From Lingula anatina (Eukaryota > Brachiopoda > Lingulata > Lingulida > Lingulidae), in assembly GCF_001039355.2 (NCBI RefSeq), contig NW_019775956.1:16893-80892 (forward strand): a stretch of 64,000 bases of DNA, in the 5' to 3' direction. The notes beneath the pieces were generated by a model, which saw only the letters and a program-made list of their open reading frames with translations, did no database searches and was not told the origin of the DNA. The translations under genes and the position numbers were made by a program. Shown here in pieces: positions 21,913 to 34,700 of this stretch (the first letter of the stretch is position 1; every line of letters starts with the position of its first letter).

Positions 21913-23094
21913 CTAGACAATAAACGGATCCAATACCTTCAACCTTAGACTAGAGTACAGACCAATATGCTGGAAAAGATTTGGCTCAACATAATATGGT
22001 CTTACTTCGGATTTACGCATAAAGTCATCCAAAGCTGTATCCATTGCATATTTATTTTTGCACTCCACCTTACTAAGGAAATTGACAATTTCATGGCCCC
22101 CTTTCTGAGGGAATAACATTGCAGGTGTGCAGCAAGTAGGAGCAGGGACTATGTTGTAAAAGTGGTGTGATAGCCTTCTTAGTTCCAACACATTGACCCT
22201 TCCAATAGCAATCATACACAGCATAAAATACACGCTAAATATTAGCCACAAACTATGAGTATTTTTACCAACAATGTGCAGTTTAACCACTTGACAAATC
22301 CAAACAGTAACAGCACCGAGGATAAAACCCATAATGAGGAGTTCTGGGATGCGATTGGGTTCTGGGTTAAAATAGCCTAGTAACCTCTCAGGGTGATAAA
22401 ATTTAACATAAGCTATCTTGTCCTTGTTGAATGATACGCTGTGAGATTTATTATCCATTAATCGGTTCACAATGTCTGGGAAAACTCTACTAAAATCAGG
22501 GTGGGGTAGCGCATCATCCTCAATAACAAAAGCAAACTCTGGATGTAAGTTTAAAGTTTTGTTCAGGCAATAGACATAATCACGCTTTTCCTTTTCAAAA
22601 AGGTTCCCTGCCGTAGAACGCTTTTTAACATATGGCTGAAAAACTGTGACATATTTGGATAGATTTTGTGCCTCTTCATATTTGAGAGGGTTGGAATCCA
22701 CATTGCAGACAGACAGCTCCCAGTGTTGTCCAATCTCTTTCATTTCCTTAACTATCTTCATGAAGTGATGCAGACATTGTGTTAAATAGTGAGGTTGGTA
22801 TTTTTTCGATTTCCTTTTAACAGTGATTATTGTTACTGCGATGTGTGGTCTTGTGATATCGGTATGTTTAGAGTTCTGAGGATTGGTTTCTCCTGTTACT
22901 TGCTCTTTGAAATGATATTCTGCTGCTGCCAGCCTCTGAAGATCCAGGTTCTTGAGACGTTCTACTTCTGCTGTGCTTGAGCCTTTGGAAAAGTAAAGTG
23001 AGTGCGGCAACTTCCAACACAATAATGGTAAAACAAACAGAAATGTCGCACTGTAAAGCACCAGAAAGCCTGGGAGAAATTTGGGCATTCTCAT
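21913..23094 (-). CDS. PGAP4: Post-GPI attachment to proteins factor 4 (TMEM246)
   Basis: A single uninterrupted frame of 393 codons. PGAP4 is a Golgi membrane glycosyltransferase that adds the GalNAc side chain to the first mannose of GPI anchors. The sequence shows an N-terminal membrane helix (about residues 9-28), an acidic VIEDDA motif at residues 190-195 in the place of the GT-A metal-binding motif, the KFYHPERLLGYFNPEPNRI block, two closely spaced membrane helices (about 252-271 and 281-299) that interrupt the catalytic domain as in the human protein, then LELRRLSHHFYNIVPAPTCC and the C-terminal YYVEPNLFQHIGLYSSLR. Length is close to the human 403 residues. A 3' splice acceptor just upstream (ctttcag, exon edge at 23136) suggests a 5' UTR intron. 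It is divergent from the next gene, whose start codon is 860 bases away. Confidence 0.93.
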   Translation of the reverse strand: MRMPKFLPGFLVLYSATFLFVLPLLCWKLPHSLYFSKGSSTAEVERLKNLDLQRLAAAEYHFKEQVTGETNPQNSKHTDITRPHIAVTIITVKRKSKKYQPHYLTQCLHHFMKIVKEMKEIGQHWELSVCNVDSNPLKYEEAQNLSKYVTVFQPYVKKRSTAGNLFEKEKRDYVYCLNKTLNLHPEFAFVIEDDALPHPDFSRVFPDIVNRLMDNKSHSVSFNKDKIAYVKFYHPERLLGYFNPEPNRIPELLIMGFILGAVTVWICQVVKLHIVGKNTHSLWLIFSVYFMLCMIAIGRVNVLELRRLSHHFYNIVPAPTCCTPAMLFPQKGGHEIVNFLSKVECKNKYAMDTALDDFMRKSEVRPYYVEPNLFQHIGLYSSLRLKVLDPFIV

Positions 23095-23136
23095 GTTCTT
23101 CTGAACATCAGCATAATGCCTGCATCAGTTTTTAAG

Positions 23137-23954
23137 CTGAAAGAAAAATTACACGTTTACCAGTACTATTAAAAAACATTTTTAACTTTCAGTGGGAAAG
23201 ACAATTGCTTCTTAAAAGACTAAAATCTTCTGGTAAAAGACAGATACATTGTAGTAATTCTACTGAAATATAAAATAAAATAATTTTTTAAATATTTGTC
23301 TGCTACATCTAGTTCTAGCACTTACAATGGACGACTATTCATTTTCATCTCGCCCACCGATCCAATGAGTGCAGGCCGACATGTTTCCGTTTTAGATCTC
23401 ACTGTTAACGAGAGTTTTTTCGAGAGGTCACTTTGACCCCGCCATATTTGTCTCAATGTTTTGACATTCGTGTTCCCTGATTCCAGATAATGTGGAGAAT
23501 TCCAGATGCAGGAATGATAGAGGCAGCTTCATGTCAAAACAAATCAAAACGATGCTCTTCGACCAATTAAGACCTCGACCTAAACTGCAGGTGATTGTTT
23601 TACATGGCAACGGCACCAAAGTGCTGCATGTACAATACAATAAATACAAATATTGTACATGTACAGTATGTGTCGCATCACTACTAGTACATGTACTACT
23701 AGGTACGTTTGTTCGCCACTCCACTCTTCAGCCTGTCGATGTCACTCTTAATGAAAGTCAAAGTGACGTTTTTATACATTACTATATACTTGAGGGTTTG
23801 ATAAAACGGTGAATTCTGTATACATTGTACTGGTACATTCACAGCATCACAACATGAAAAATACACAAGATTAAAGTACTTAATAAGTGCTGGTGATAGA
23901 AAACTTTCTTTACTTTCATATTCTGTGCACAGTTTTTCCTTTTAAAAGACATCT
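23137..23954. promoter_or_regulatory. Shared divergent promoter region of PGAP4 and the large unrecognised gene
   Basis: Start codons of the two head-to-head genes are 860 bases apart, so both promoters must lie within or close to this stretch. It contains an 11-base inverted repeat (catgtacaata at about 23627, tattgtacatg at about 23653) and several tacatgta-type palindromes up to about 23700. No TATA box is assigned. Confidence 0.45.
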
Positions 23955-26900
23955 ATGTCTTCTGAGGGCGTCCAGGGGGCACCTGTTCCACAGGAGGGTT
24001 CCCATGGAGGAACACCAGCTTCCAGGCTCACACAGAGGGTAAGATAGGCAGCACTCAGAAGCAATTCACTATCTAGTGTCAAATGTTAATATTCAGTCCC
24101 ATAGCTGATAAATGTGCTTCATTTCTGCTATTAATATAGTGTGACTGTCTGTGACATGTGATGTCTGTGGTCTAAATCTAAATTGAATCTCAGTAGTTAT
24201 ATTGTCTTAGACATTTTGGTCATTTGAAACTTGATGCTTATTCTTCATTATGTATCTGTGTAGCAGCCAAGGGTCCAAAAGGTCAAATAATTAGTGTAAG
24301 TTTTAACTTTTGTGTTGGTTTACATTTATTCTTTTAGAGTGTTCCTGCAAGTAGGGCAGCAAATATGAATACTGCTTCCAGAAGAGGAGGATCTGCCAAA
24401 TCACAGGTGAGAAAGAAAAATATGTTCACCAGAAGAAAATATATTTTATAATATATTAAATATATATTTATGTGGAAAATGAATCTCCTTTGTGGTCCAC
24501 TATTTCATAAAATATCTTTGAAGTATCTCTACCTATGTCAAAGATTAAAAATGTTGTAAAAATTGTTTGGTAAACCATTATATTAATGTCATTGGGCTGG
24601 CTTCCCTATATCTTTTTAGGACACTTTGGCCACTGGGTTATTTGTACGAGAAAGCTTTGGACCAGCAGCTGACTTTGCAATACAAAACCACTTGGAATAT
24701 CTCCAAGATTATCTTCAGAAAACAAAGCTAGAAGAGAAATTCTCCAGTCTTTGTCACTTGTTGTTCAGTTCCCCTGCCCTTCCCTACAACCCATATCCAG
24801 GGTTTTTGAGAAGACTGTCACCAGAAAGTGAGAAGTAAGAAAAAATTTGGATAATTTTACTGATAAGTGTTTTATTGACTGATGGCCGATGCTGAAAAAT
24901 GTTTGAAACTCTTTTTTTCTTCAAAATATTGAATTTACATATCCATATCTAAAGGATCATAATGAAAATGTTATTGTGACAATGAGCTAGAATATGTATG
25001 AGTCATATGAATTTGATTACAGATTAACATTGTTCTTATTTTTTAATAGATTTTACATGTACAGTCATGGGGTGAATGATGGTTCAATTTCTTCTAACTT
25101 AGGTATGTATTTTTTTTTTCATAAAACATGCATTCAGTTTGATGGCATTTTTAATAGTTGGTAACATTAATTCTGGAAGTTATGTTTTATTGGAAGTTTG
25201 TGTAACATATAAAATTTAGTTTAAAACAGTGGTTCAATCATATGCGTTTGATTCATTTTTCTTTTCCACTCAGAATCTTCTAGCAGTGCCCCCTCCCCCA
25301 GCACCCACCAGAGCTGTATTCCATACTTAGTGAGAGGTCAGCTACCCCCCTATGTCTGTGGATTGAGAAATCTGGTCACATTGGTGGACACAGACTATGT
25401 CCAGACTTACCAGTGGCTACTTGATGATGTCACCCCAGTGCCCAGGACACTGGACATCAGGAAGGGTTATACAGTAAGACTTTTAAGCTTTTAGCTTTTA
25501 TTCTCTTTAGTCATCTGTTTTTGGATAGGTTTTCTTTTTGATTCAAACTCTGCAGTGCAGAAAACACATCCTGAACCCTTTATTGTTATATATTCTGTAC
25601 ATTCTTTAAGAAATTGTTTAACTGCAGATGTACTACTTTTGAATTGGAGACGTGTTAAACAAGAAAGACTATACATAAGTCAAAAAATTATTTTTAACAG
25701 CATGTATTCTAAATCTGTTTATATGTTTTACAGGCCTCTCAGGATCTAATAATTTTGAATTCTTGGATTTCAGATGTCAGTGGTTGCAGCCCTGTGTGGA
25801 CCAGGTATATTTTCTAGCACCTTCGGTATTTCTTCTGCCAAGGTCAAGGTCAGAATTGAATATTTTGTGACTGGAAAAGATATCAATATGGTAAATAGAT
25901 GTGATTCATCTGTTCATTTTACTATTACGTATTCATTTTACTATCTAAATGTGAAGCAAAAATCCTAACCATTAATGAGTTTTAACTTGATATTTATAGA
26001 GAGGTTTTGTATCATAAATATGCAGATTCTTGTGAAAAAAGAAGGTAAAACAGCATAATTAGGTTAGTTTTACAAAAGATAGTGTACTATTTAGGGTATT
26101 TTGCATTTATTTCTGTGTTATTTGCCCCAAAGGTGCCAATCCCAATTTTTTATATATATTTAAAATACTATGGGTTTCTGTATGGCTGAGATGAAAATCA
26201 AATCCCTGTGAGCTTATCTGAGAAATATGGTAACAGAAAAAAATTGTGGACATAATTAAAGTTTCGATTATATGCAGCCAATCATATCATTGCTTCGAAT
26301 TGAGCTGGCTTACCTGTAAAGTGGAAAATTTGTGTTTTAGATAAGTTTCTTTTACATTAAACTAATGTGCTATTTGGGCAGGGTATTTCCCAAATGTTTG
26401 TCCTTTTAATCAACTGTCTAGACTGTGTTAAGTTTGTTTCTTTATATAGGATTACTTTTACTTACAGGGTATCGTTGCATTTGCGGAAAGCATTGCAAAA
26501 GATCTATGGGGAGCTCATTCTGAGGGTCCTCACATCCTACTGGGTTAGTGCAAACTTTTCACTTAACTATTATGTGCAAAATTCTGAACATCATTGCATT
26601 ATGATATATTATCTATCATTATAACTTATATATAACACTAACTTTTGAAAGAGGCATGAGCCTACAATAGTTGTTAAAATTTTTTGTGTCTTACAAAAGG
26701 TGGCTGATTATTGCTTTACAATATTACAATTTTCAATTTTTTATCAAAAAGATTTTCTATTTATGTCAGGTATCAATGTCCCAGTGCAGGATAAGAACTC
26801 ACAAGATACCTGGACAGAGAAATTGTGGACTGTGAAAAGAATGCAGAACTACTCGGTAAGGCATCATCATCTATACACTTCTTTACTTTTATATTATATT

Positions 26901-28948
26901 ATATTAAATGCGTAGCTTTATATATTTTGTCCAGAAAATAATTTTCATCAAAGGTATGGCATATTTACCCATTTATTTTAAGGTTTAGATTTTACTAGTA
27001 AATCCATTTTATATGAGTAAGGGATGTCCATTATTATATGATTTAGGGATTCTGTGACTGTATGAACTTGCATGTTTAATATTCTTAGGATGAGTTCCTT
27101 GAAGCTGTCAAAGCATGTACTAAGGCCGAGAAGTGTCCTGTTGCTGAGGTATGACCTTTGAAACTGTAATGATAAATCTGCAACAAATGGTATAATCACC
27201 ATTTTGAGTAGAAAAGCGGGGAGTGTGAAAAAAGACTAACTTTAATGTAAAAAATTTTAATGTGAAATGCCTAGAAAGAAAGAATTCTTATGCACTGAAT
27301 ATGTATTTAAGATTCTCGTATTCATAAAGTGCCATGTCTTTGTTGCTTTCAGTTTGCTTTTAAAGTTGACCCCTACACTCACATCTACAACAGGGGAGAA
27401 AAACAGTATGTGCTGAATTTCCTGGAGGAGACGCAGTCTGGAGCAGTCAGTCCAGGAGACACACCTGGCAGGTAAACTATGGCCTCATTCACAACCGAAG
27501 CTTGAAAGCTTACTGCATAATCCATGTGGGGAATCTTTTCAGTGTCTATTAAGGGATTCTGCAGCAAGCTTTCAAGTGGGTCATCTTTGTTTGATCCATG
27601 AATTTGTTAGTCCGTGGATCAACTTGTTTTGAATGTGACCTATATATCTATGTGGGAGAAGAGAGGGCAAACTGAAGGTCAGCCATAGTGAAGTTGTGCA
27701 CTTGATACAGTTTAGGTACAGGACAAAATACCTCATTATCTTCACCAAATAAAGAATGCATCACCAGTAAATTCTGTAAAATGAATACTTTACAAATAGT
27801 TCACATATGTATACATGTATATAATTCAGGTAAAAAAATCTGCAGGACTTTCGAAAGTTTTAACCACGTTTTTGTTTTCGAATAGGTTAACCAGTTTTAC
27901 AGCTCTGCCACTGCTAACCTTGCATGATGGCATTTTCATCAGTCATTCCAAAGCTGAATTTTATATGCTCTCCCACATGCCTGCCTTAGCTGACTTGGAA
28001 GGGGATTGGGACAGGCCTGATGTTAGAGGTATGTATTTGATATTATAGCAACACATCAGTATTTGACCCTGTAGAACAATGTGCTCCATATGTGAGGCTG
28101 TGGAATTTTAGTTATATATATATATTTATATTTATTGCTTGGTAGCATAAACATTAAAGTTTGATTAAAACCGTGAGTAATTGAAGTGAATTGCATTTTG
28201 ATGTACCACATCAAGTATTGGCTTTCAGCTTCTCTGCAAAGTGTACAAAAATCTCAGCAAGAAAGCTCAAAGAACAAAAGGCGTGGTTGGAGAGCCATAT
28301 TCAGCACAGTGAAGGCAGAGAAGGTTAAGACGGATGGCTTCAAGGATATGCAGACTGATGAGGAAAAAAAGTTAGGGCCATTTGGCTGGCAGTTTGTAGC
28401 ACCTATCAAGTATGATATTGGTTTTACATTTTCCTTTATTATTATTCCAGCAGTTATGATGGGAGCAATTTAAATGACATGTAACTTAACTACATGTATG
28501 CTTGATCCATTCATTTTAAGATAAAAGAATATTAATTTTAATATCAATTTCTGAAATAGAATTATTTCCATGTTAAGTTGTACTGGCAATTTGTAACATT
28601 TATATTTTAAGACCAGGTGATACTGTAGAAACTGCATTGTCACAGTGTATTTTGTAACTTGACTAAATTCATCAGGATATTAAAAACTTAACTTTAAATT
28701 TAACTTTCTTGTAGGTCCTACTGGGAGAGGAAGATAGCCAGGATGCACCTTGAGGCAGAAGTATTTGACTGTGCCTATTACATTGTTTTATTAACGCTCA
28801 TTGAAAGGTATTTGCTATGGGTCGGTGGCCTTTATCAATTGAATAAAGTTGAAAGGTATACATTTGGGAAATTTCGCTGTATGTTATTGGCAGTTTTAAT
28901 GCATTTAAATTAGAAGTTTAATATAGTGTTCCTGTTCTAAATCAGTCC

Positions 28949-29022
<74 letters not shown>

Positions 29023-31634
29023 ATGTGGCCTTGTAGCTTTTCCTTTTCTTCACTGCAGTGATGTGTACCCAACCCAAGAGCTTCACAGAGAGGTGAACCA
29101 CTTGATGCACTGCACAGCAGCCAAGTTGCATGCTCTGATGGAGGTAAACAGAGCTGTCATAGACTTGATACAGTGCTTCCAGGGGGTAAGGACGGTTAGC
29201 TAGACATTTCAGTACTTTTTTTACCAACTTTTCACTATTGCAAAAGAGGCAACTGGTATATCATTATTAATTCGAAGAAATTTGAAGGCAAAGGATTTTA
29301 TCAAAGATTTTGGATGGAAAAGTATATTCAGTTGATTTACAAAATTACACATTTGTGTTTTCAGTATGTGGAGGCCACACTAGTTGACACCATGTTTATG
29401 AAATACAGGAATGATGTCATCAATCTTTTGGCTGGAAGTGAACTGTAAGTTTATTATGCGCACTTAACTCAAGTGAAAGGAGTATTAATAATATGTAATA
29501 GTAATTATTCTCCTACATAGATGGTAACTGTTTTCCAATAAAAGGCTATTGGTTTGATTATGTAATCTTTGGTATTTTTTTAGGCAGGAAAGAAGCAGTG
29601 CAATGCATGCTGCCAGCAGGCGACTGGCAGCTTGGCTAGATAAAGTTACCTACATGGATGGAAGGCAGACACTTAGGGTGTCTCTGAAACCCAAGGTATG
29701 AAAAGCATGTTTTACTTACTTCTTAGTTTTTTTAATACAGGTATGTATCCATATTAAATGTAGTGCTTTTAACATACCTTTTGTCACACAGATTTGACGA
29801 TTTTCCACATGTTGTTACTTTTCAGAGTATTGAAATGTTGCAGGCAGTAAACCAGTACTGTATTCCTTTACTACTGATAATGACTGAGGATGCATTACAT
29901 TGGTGTCCACAAATAAAGGTACATGCAATTTTACCTCTTTGTAATTTGACAAATAGTATATCTTGCCTAGGTTTCTTTTTCATGCACACGTATGAAAAAT
30001 ATGTAGAGTTTAATTATCTGGTCGAATACAAATACAAGATCTTCATAGGTTTATTAACATGTTTGAATTATATTAAATTATATTAAATTTGTCAATTTGT
30101 TATAAAGTATTATTAGTTAGTAGTAAATTTGTATATTCCAGATAAACAACTTTTATGGTGATAAATCCCATTACATAGTGTCACATTCAGCTGTACATTT
30201 GTGCTGACTTAACGTTGATGCAAGATTGTGTTGTCACAGTCAATTAATAAAAATTGGTTTTCCATTAGCTTCACGTATTTTCATGGAATAATCTAACTAT
30301 ACTGAATTATATAATTTTAGCAATGTATTACATCAATAAAGGAGAAGTATCCCGAGGAAGCCTGTGTTGATAAGGCTGCTAAGGAACCTGTAAGTTATAC
30401 AGTTGATTGATTTTGTAATGTGAAAATTATTATTTTTTTAAATAACATGCTGTTGATTAGATGTAACATGAGATTTGTAGGTGACTTCATTTTTGACAAA
30501 TCATCAAGCTGTTAGCAATGTTTCCAGAGTGTGCCAGAAGCAGAGCAGTATGTCCATGGTTCAGAGATTGAGGCAATTATACAACATGACTTATCAGGTA
30601 AACCTTTTGACATAATTTGAAGAATTTTATTTTCCAAAGACCCATCTAGTACTCTCCATGTTTATTCCTTAGATACGTAAAGCCTGTAAATAGATAATTT
30701 TTCATTAAAATGGTCTCTAATGTAGATGTGTCTTTGTTGTTATTTTAGGAATAGACGTTACTTCAGTTGGACAAGGAAGCATGGTGCCTTCAGCTATAGC
30801 TAGAGATTCTGTCTTGTTGAAGGTACATATAACTATAATGGATAGTTCTGCAGTTGTCTTAAGCTCCCAAAATATAACACTTTGTCATGTATCTGTGCTA
30901 GCTTAATATGGAGCTTTTTAAGACTTTTGAATGTCATCAGTTCAGAATAGTTAGTTATCCATTTTACATTTCTTCCATGCAGTATACAGGATTTGCCAAA
31001 GACATCAGTGAAAAACACGAAATATAAATTGACTGATATTTTGCTAGTTCAGGCCCTCTGCCACCCAAGCTAATATTGGTACAAATCTATTTTGTTTCAG
31101 TATGTGTCTGATACTCATTTAGATGAAACATGGCAGGAGTTTTTACTAGACTTGTTGTCAGGTGGCAGTCTTCCCCCCAATCCCTATCCAAGACTACTCA
31201 CAAAGCTCACTGAAGCTGCAAACAGGTAAAAACAGGAAATATCGGCAAACAATTTCGTTATATTCAACATTAAGAATATTGCTATGCTAGAGATGAATGT
31301 TGAAACTGAATTATAATTCAGAAATAAGAATGTTACAACCATTACAATAAATCATATACTGAGTAGGGCAGAGTTGAAATTTGTCAGTATCACATAAACC
31401 AAATGAAGTGAAGATAATCTGGTGATCATTTGCTTTATTTAAAAATATTTTTAAGAATGGATGTCCAGTATATGACTCCACACAGGGTCACTGAAGAGGT
31501 GTACCATGGAAGAGAACAGCTGGATGAACCTGATGGCTATATTTTTACCATACCAGGGACTCAGATATACGGTAGGTAATGTTTCTGCTGCACCACTACT
31601 TATTTTTATCTCCTAGCATTAATTTGATAAGACN

Positions 31635-31729
<95 letters not shown>

Positions 31730-34700
31730 CAAATGTGGCCTTGTAGCTTTTCCTTTTCTTCACTGCAGTGATGTGTACCCAACCCAAGAGCTTCACAGAG
31801 AGGTGAACAACTTGATGCACTGCACAGCAGCCAAGTTACATGCTCTGATGGAGGTAAACAGAGCTGTCATAGACTTGATACAGTGCTTCCAGGGGGTAAG
31901 GACGGTTAGCTAGACATTTCAGTACTTTTTTAACCAACTTTTCACTATTGCAAAAGAGGCAACCGGTATATCATTATTAATTCGAAGAAATTTCAAGGCA
32001 AAGGATTTTATGCAAAGATTTTGGATGGAAAAGTATATTCAGTTGATTTACAAAATTACGCATTTATGTTTTCAGTATGTGGAGGCCACACTAGTTGACA
32101 CCATGTTTATGAAATACAGGAATGATGTCATCAATCTTTTGGCTGGAAGTGAACTGTAAGTTTATGCGCACTAAACTCAAGTAAAAGGAGCATTAGTAAT
32201 GTGTAATAGTAATTATTCTCCTACATAGATGGTAACTGTTTTCCAAGAAAAGGCTATTGGTTTGATTATGTAATCTTTGGTATTTTTTTAGGCAAGAAAG
32301 AAGCAGTGCAATGCATGCTGCCAGCAGGCGACTGACATCTTGGCTAGATAAAGTTACCTACATGGATGGAAGGCAGACACTTAGGGTGTCTCTGAAACCC
32401 AAGGTATGAAAAGCATGTTTTACTTACTTCTTGGTTTTTTTAATGCAGATATGTATCCGAATTAAATGCAGTGCTTTTAACATACCTTTTGTCACACAGA
32501 TTTGATGATTTTCCACATGTTATTACTTTTCAGAGTATTGAAATGTTGCAGGCAGTAAACCAGTACTGTATTCCTTTACTACTGATAATGACTGAGGATG
32601 CATTACATTGGTGTCCACAAATAAAGGTACATGCAATTTTACCTCTTTGTAATTTGACAAATAGTATATCTTGCCTAGGTTTCTTTTTCATGCACACATA
32701 TGAAAAATATGTAGAGTTTAATTATCTGGTCGAATACAAATACAAGATCTTCATAGGTTTATTAACATGTTTGAATTATATTAAATTATATTAAATTTGT
32801 CAATTTGTTATAAAGCATTATTAGTTAGTAGTAAATTTGTATATTCCAGATAAACGGCTTTTATAGTGATAAATCCTTTTATGTAGTGTCACATTCAGCT
32901 GTACATTTGTGATGACTTAACGTTGATGCAAGATCGTGTTGTCACAGTCAATTAATAAAAATTGGTTTTCCATTAGCTTCACATATTTTCATGGAATAAT
33001 CTTACTATACTGAATTATATAATTTTAGAAATGTATTACATCAATAAAGGAGAAGTATCCCGAGGAAGCCTGTGTTGATAAGGCTGCTAAGGAACCTGTA
33101 AGTTATACAGTTGATTGATTTTGTTTTGTGAAAATTGTTATTTTTTTAATAACATGTTGTTGACTCGGATGTAACATGAGATTTGTAGGTGACTTCATTT
33201 TTGACAAATCATCAAGCTGTTAGCAATGTTTCCAGAGTGTGCCAGAAGCAGAGCAGTATGTCCATGGTTCAGAGATTGAGGGAATTATACAACATGACTT
33301 ATCAGGTAAACCTTTTGACATAATTTGAAGAATTTTATTTTCCAAAGACCCATCTCGTACTCTACATGTTTATTCCTTAGATACGTAAAGCCTGTAAATA
33401 GATAATTTTTCATTAAAATGGTCTCCAATGTTGATGTGTCTTTGTTGTTATTTTAGGAATAGATGTTACTTCAGTTGGACAAGGAAGCATGGTGCCTTCA
33501 GCCATAGCTGGAGATTCTGTCTTGTTGAAGGTACATATAACTATAATGGATAGTTCTGCAGTTGTCTTAAGCTCCCAAAATATAACACTTTGTCATGTAT
33601 CTGTGCTAGCTTAATATGGAGCTTATTAAGACTTTTGAATGTCATCAGTTCAGAATAGTTAGTTATCCATTTTACATTTCTTCCATGCAGTATACAGGAT
33701 TTGCCAAAGACATCAGTGAAAAACACGAAATATAAATTGACTGATATTTTGCTAGTTCAGGCCCTCTGCCACCCAAGCTGATATTGGTACAAATCTATTT
33801 TGTTTCAGTATGTGTCTGATACTCATTTAGATGAAACATGGCAGGAGTTTTTACTAGACTTGTTGTCAGGTGGCAGTCTTCCCCCCAATCCCTATCCAAG
33901 ACTACTCACAAAGCTCACTGAAGCTGCAAACAGGTACAAATAGGAACTCTCAACAAACAATTTCGTAACAGTTATATCCAACATTAACAATATTGCTATG
34001 CTAAAGATGAATGTAAAAACTTAATTGTGATTCAAAAATAAGAATGTTACAACCATTACCATTTATTACCAATAAATCATATATTGGGTAGAACAAAGTT
34101 GAGATTTAATTGTCAGTATCACATAAACCAAATGAAGTGAATATAATCTGGTGGTCATTTGCTTTGTGTAAAAATATTTTTAAGAATGGATGTCCAGTAT
34201 ATGACTCCACACAGGGTCACTGAAGAGGTGTGCCATGGAAGAGAACAGTTGGATGAACCTGATGGCTATATTTTTACCATACCAGGGACTCAGATATACG
34301 GTAGGTAATGTTTCTGCTGCACCACTACTTATTTTTATCTCCTAGCATTAATTTGATAATTCAAATATGGTAGAGGTGTTTGGTACAATACAATAGAATG
34401 GATAGATTATTTAAACATTTTCCTGGTAGTTCATTTGCCAGAATTGTGTTATATTACTTGTATGTTGTAGGCACTGAGGGATGTTTGGGGGTTTTAGACT
34501 GGGACAGTTTCTCCCAAGTTATCCCAGTGGGACAGGAATTGCTCATGCATAAGTACCCTCACAGGAAGGGTCCTTACCGAGTGAGTTGTAAACTTTAAGA
34601 TATATAGTTTAATTGGATTGTCTGCTGCAATAGTTATTTTCCAAAAATATCTATATTGAAGAAATGTCTTTAAATGTTTGGTATCTAATTTAAAGCTGCA

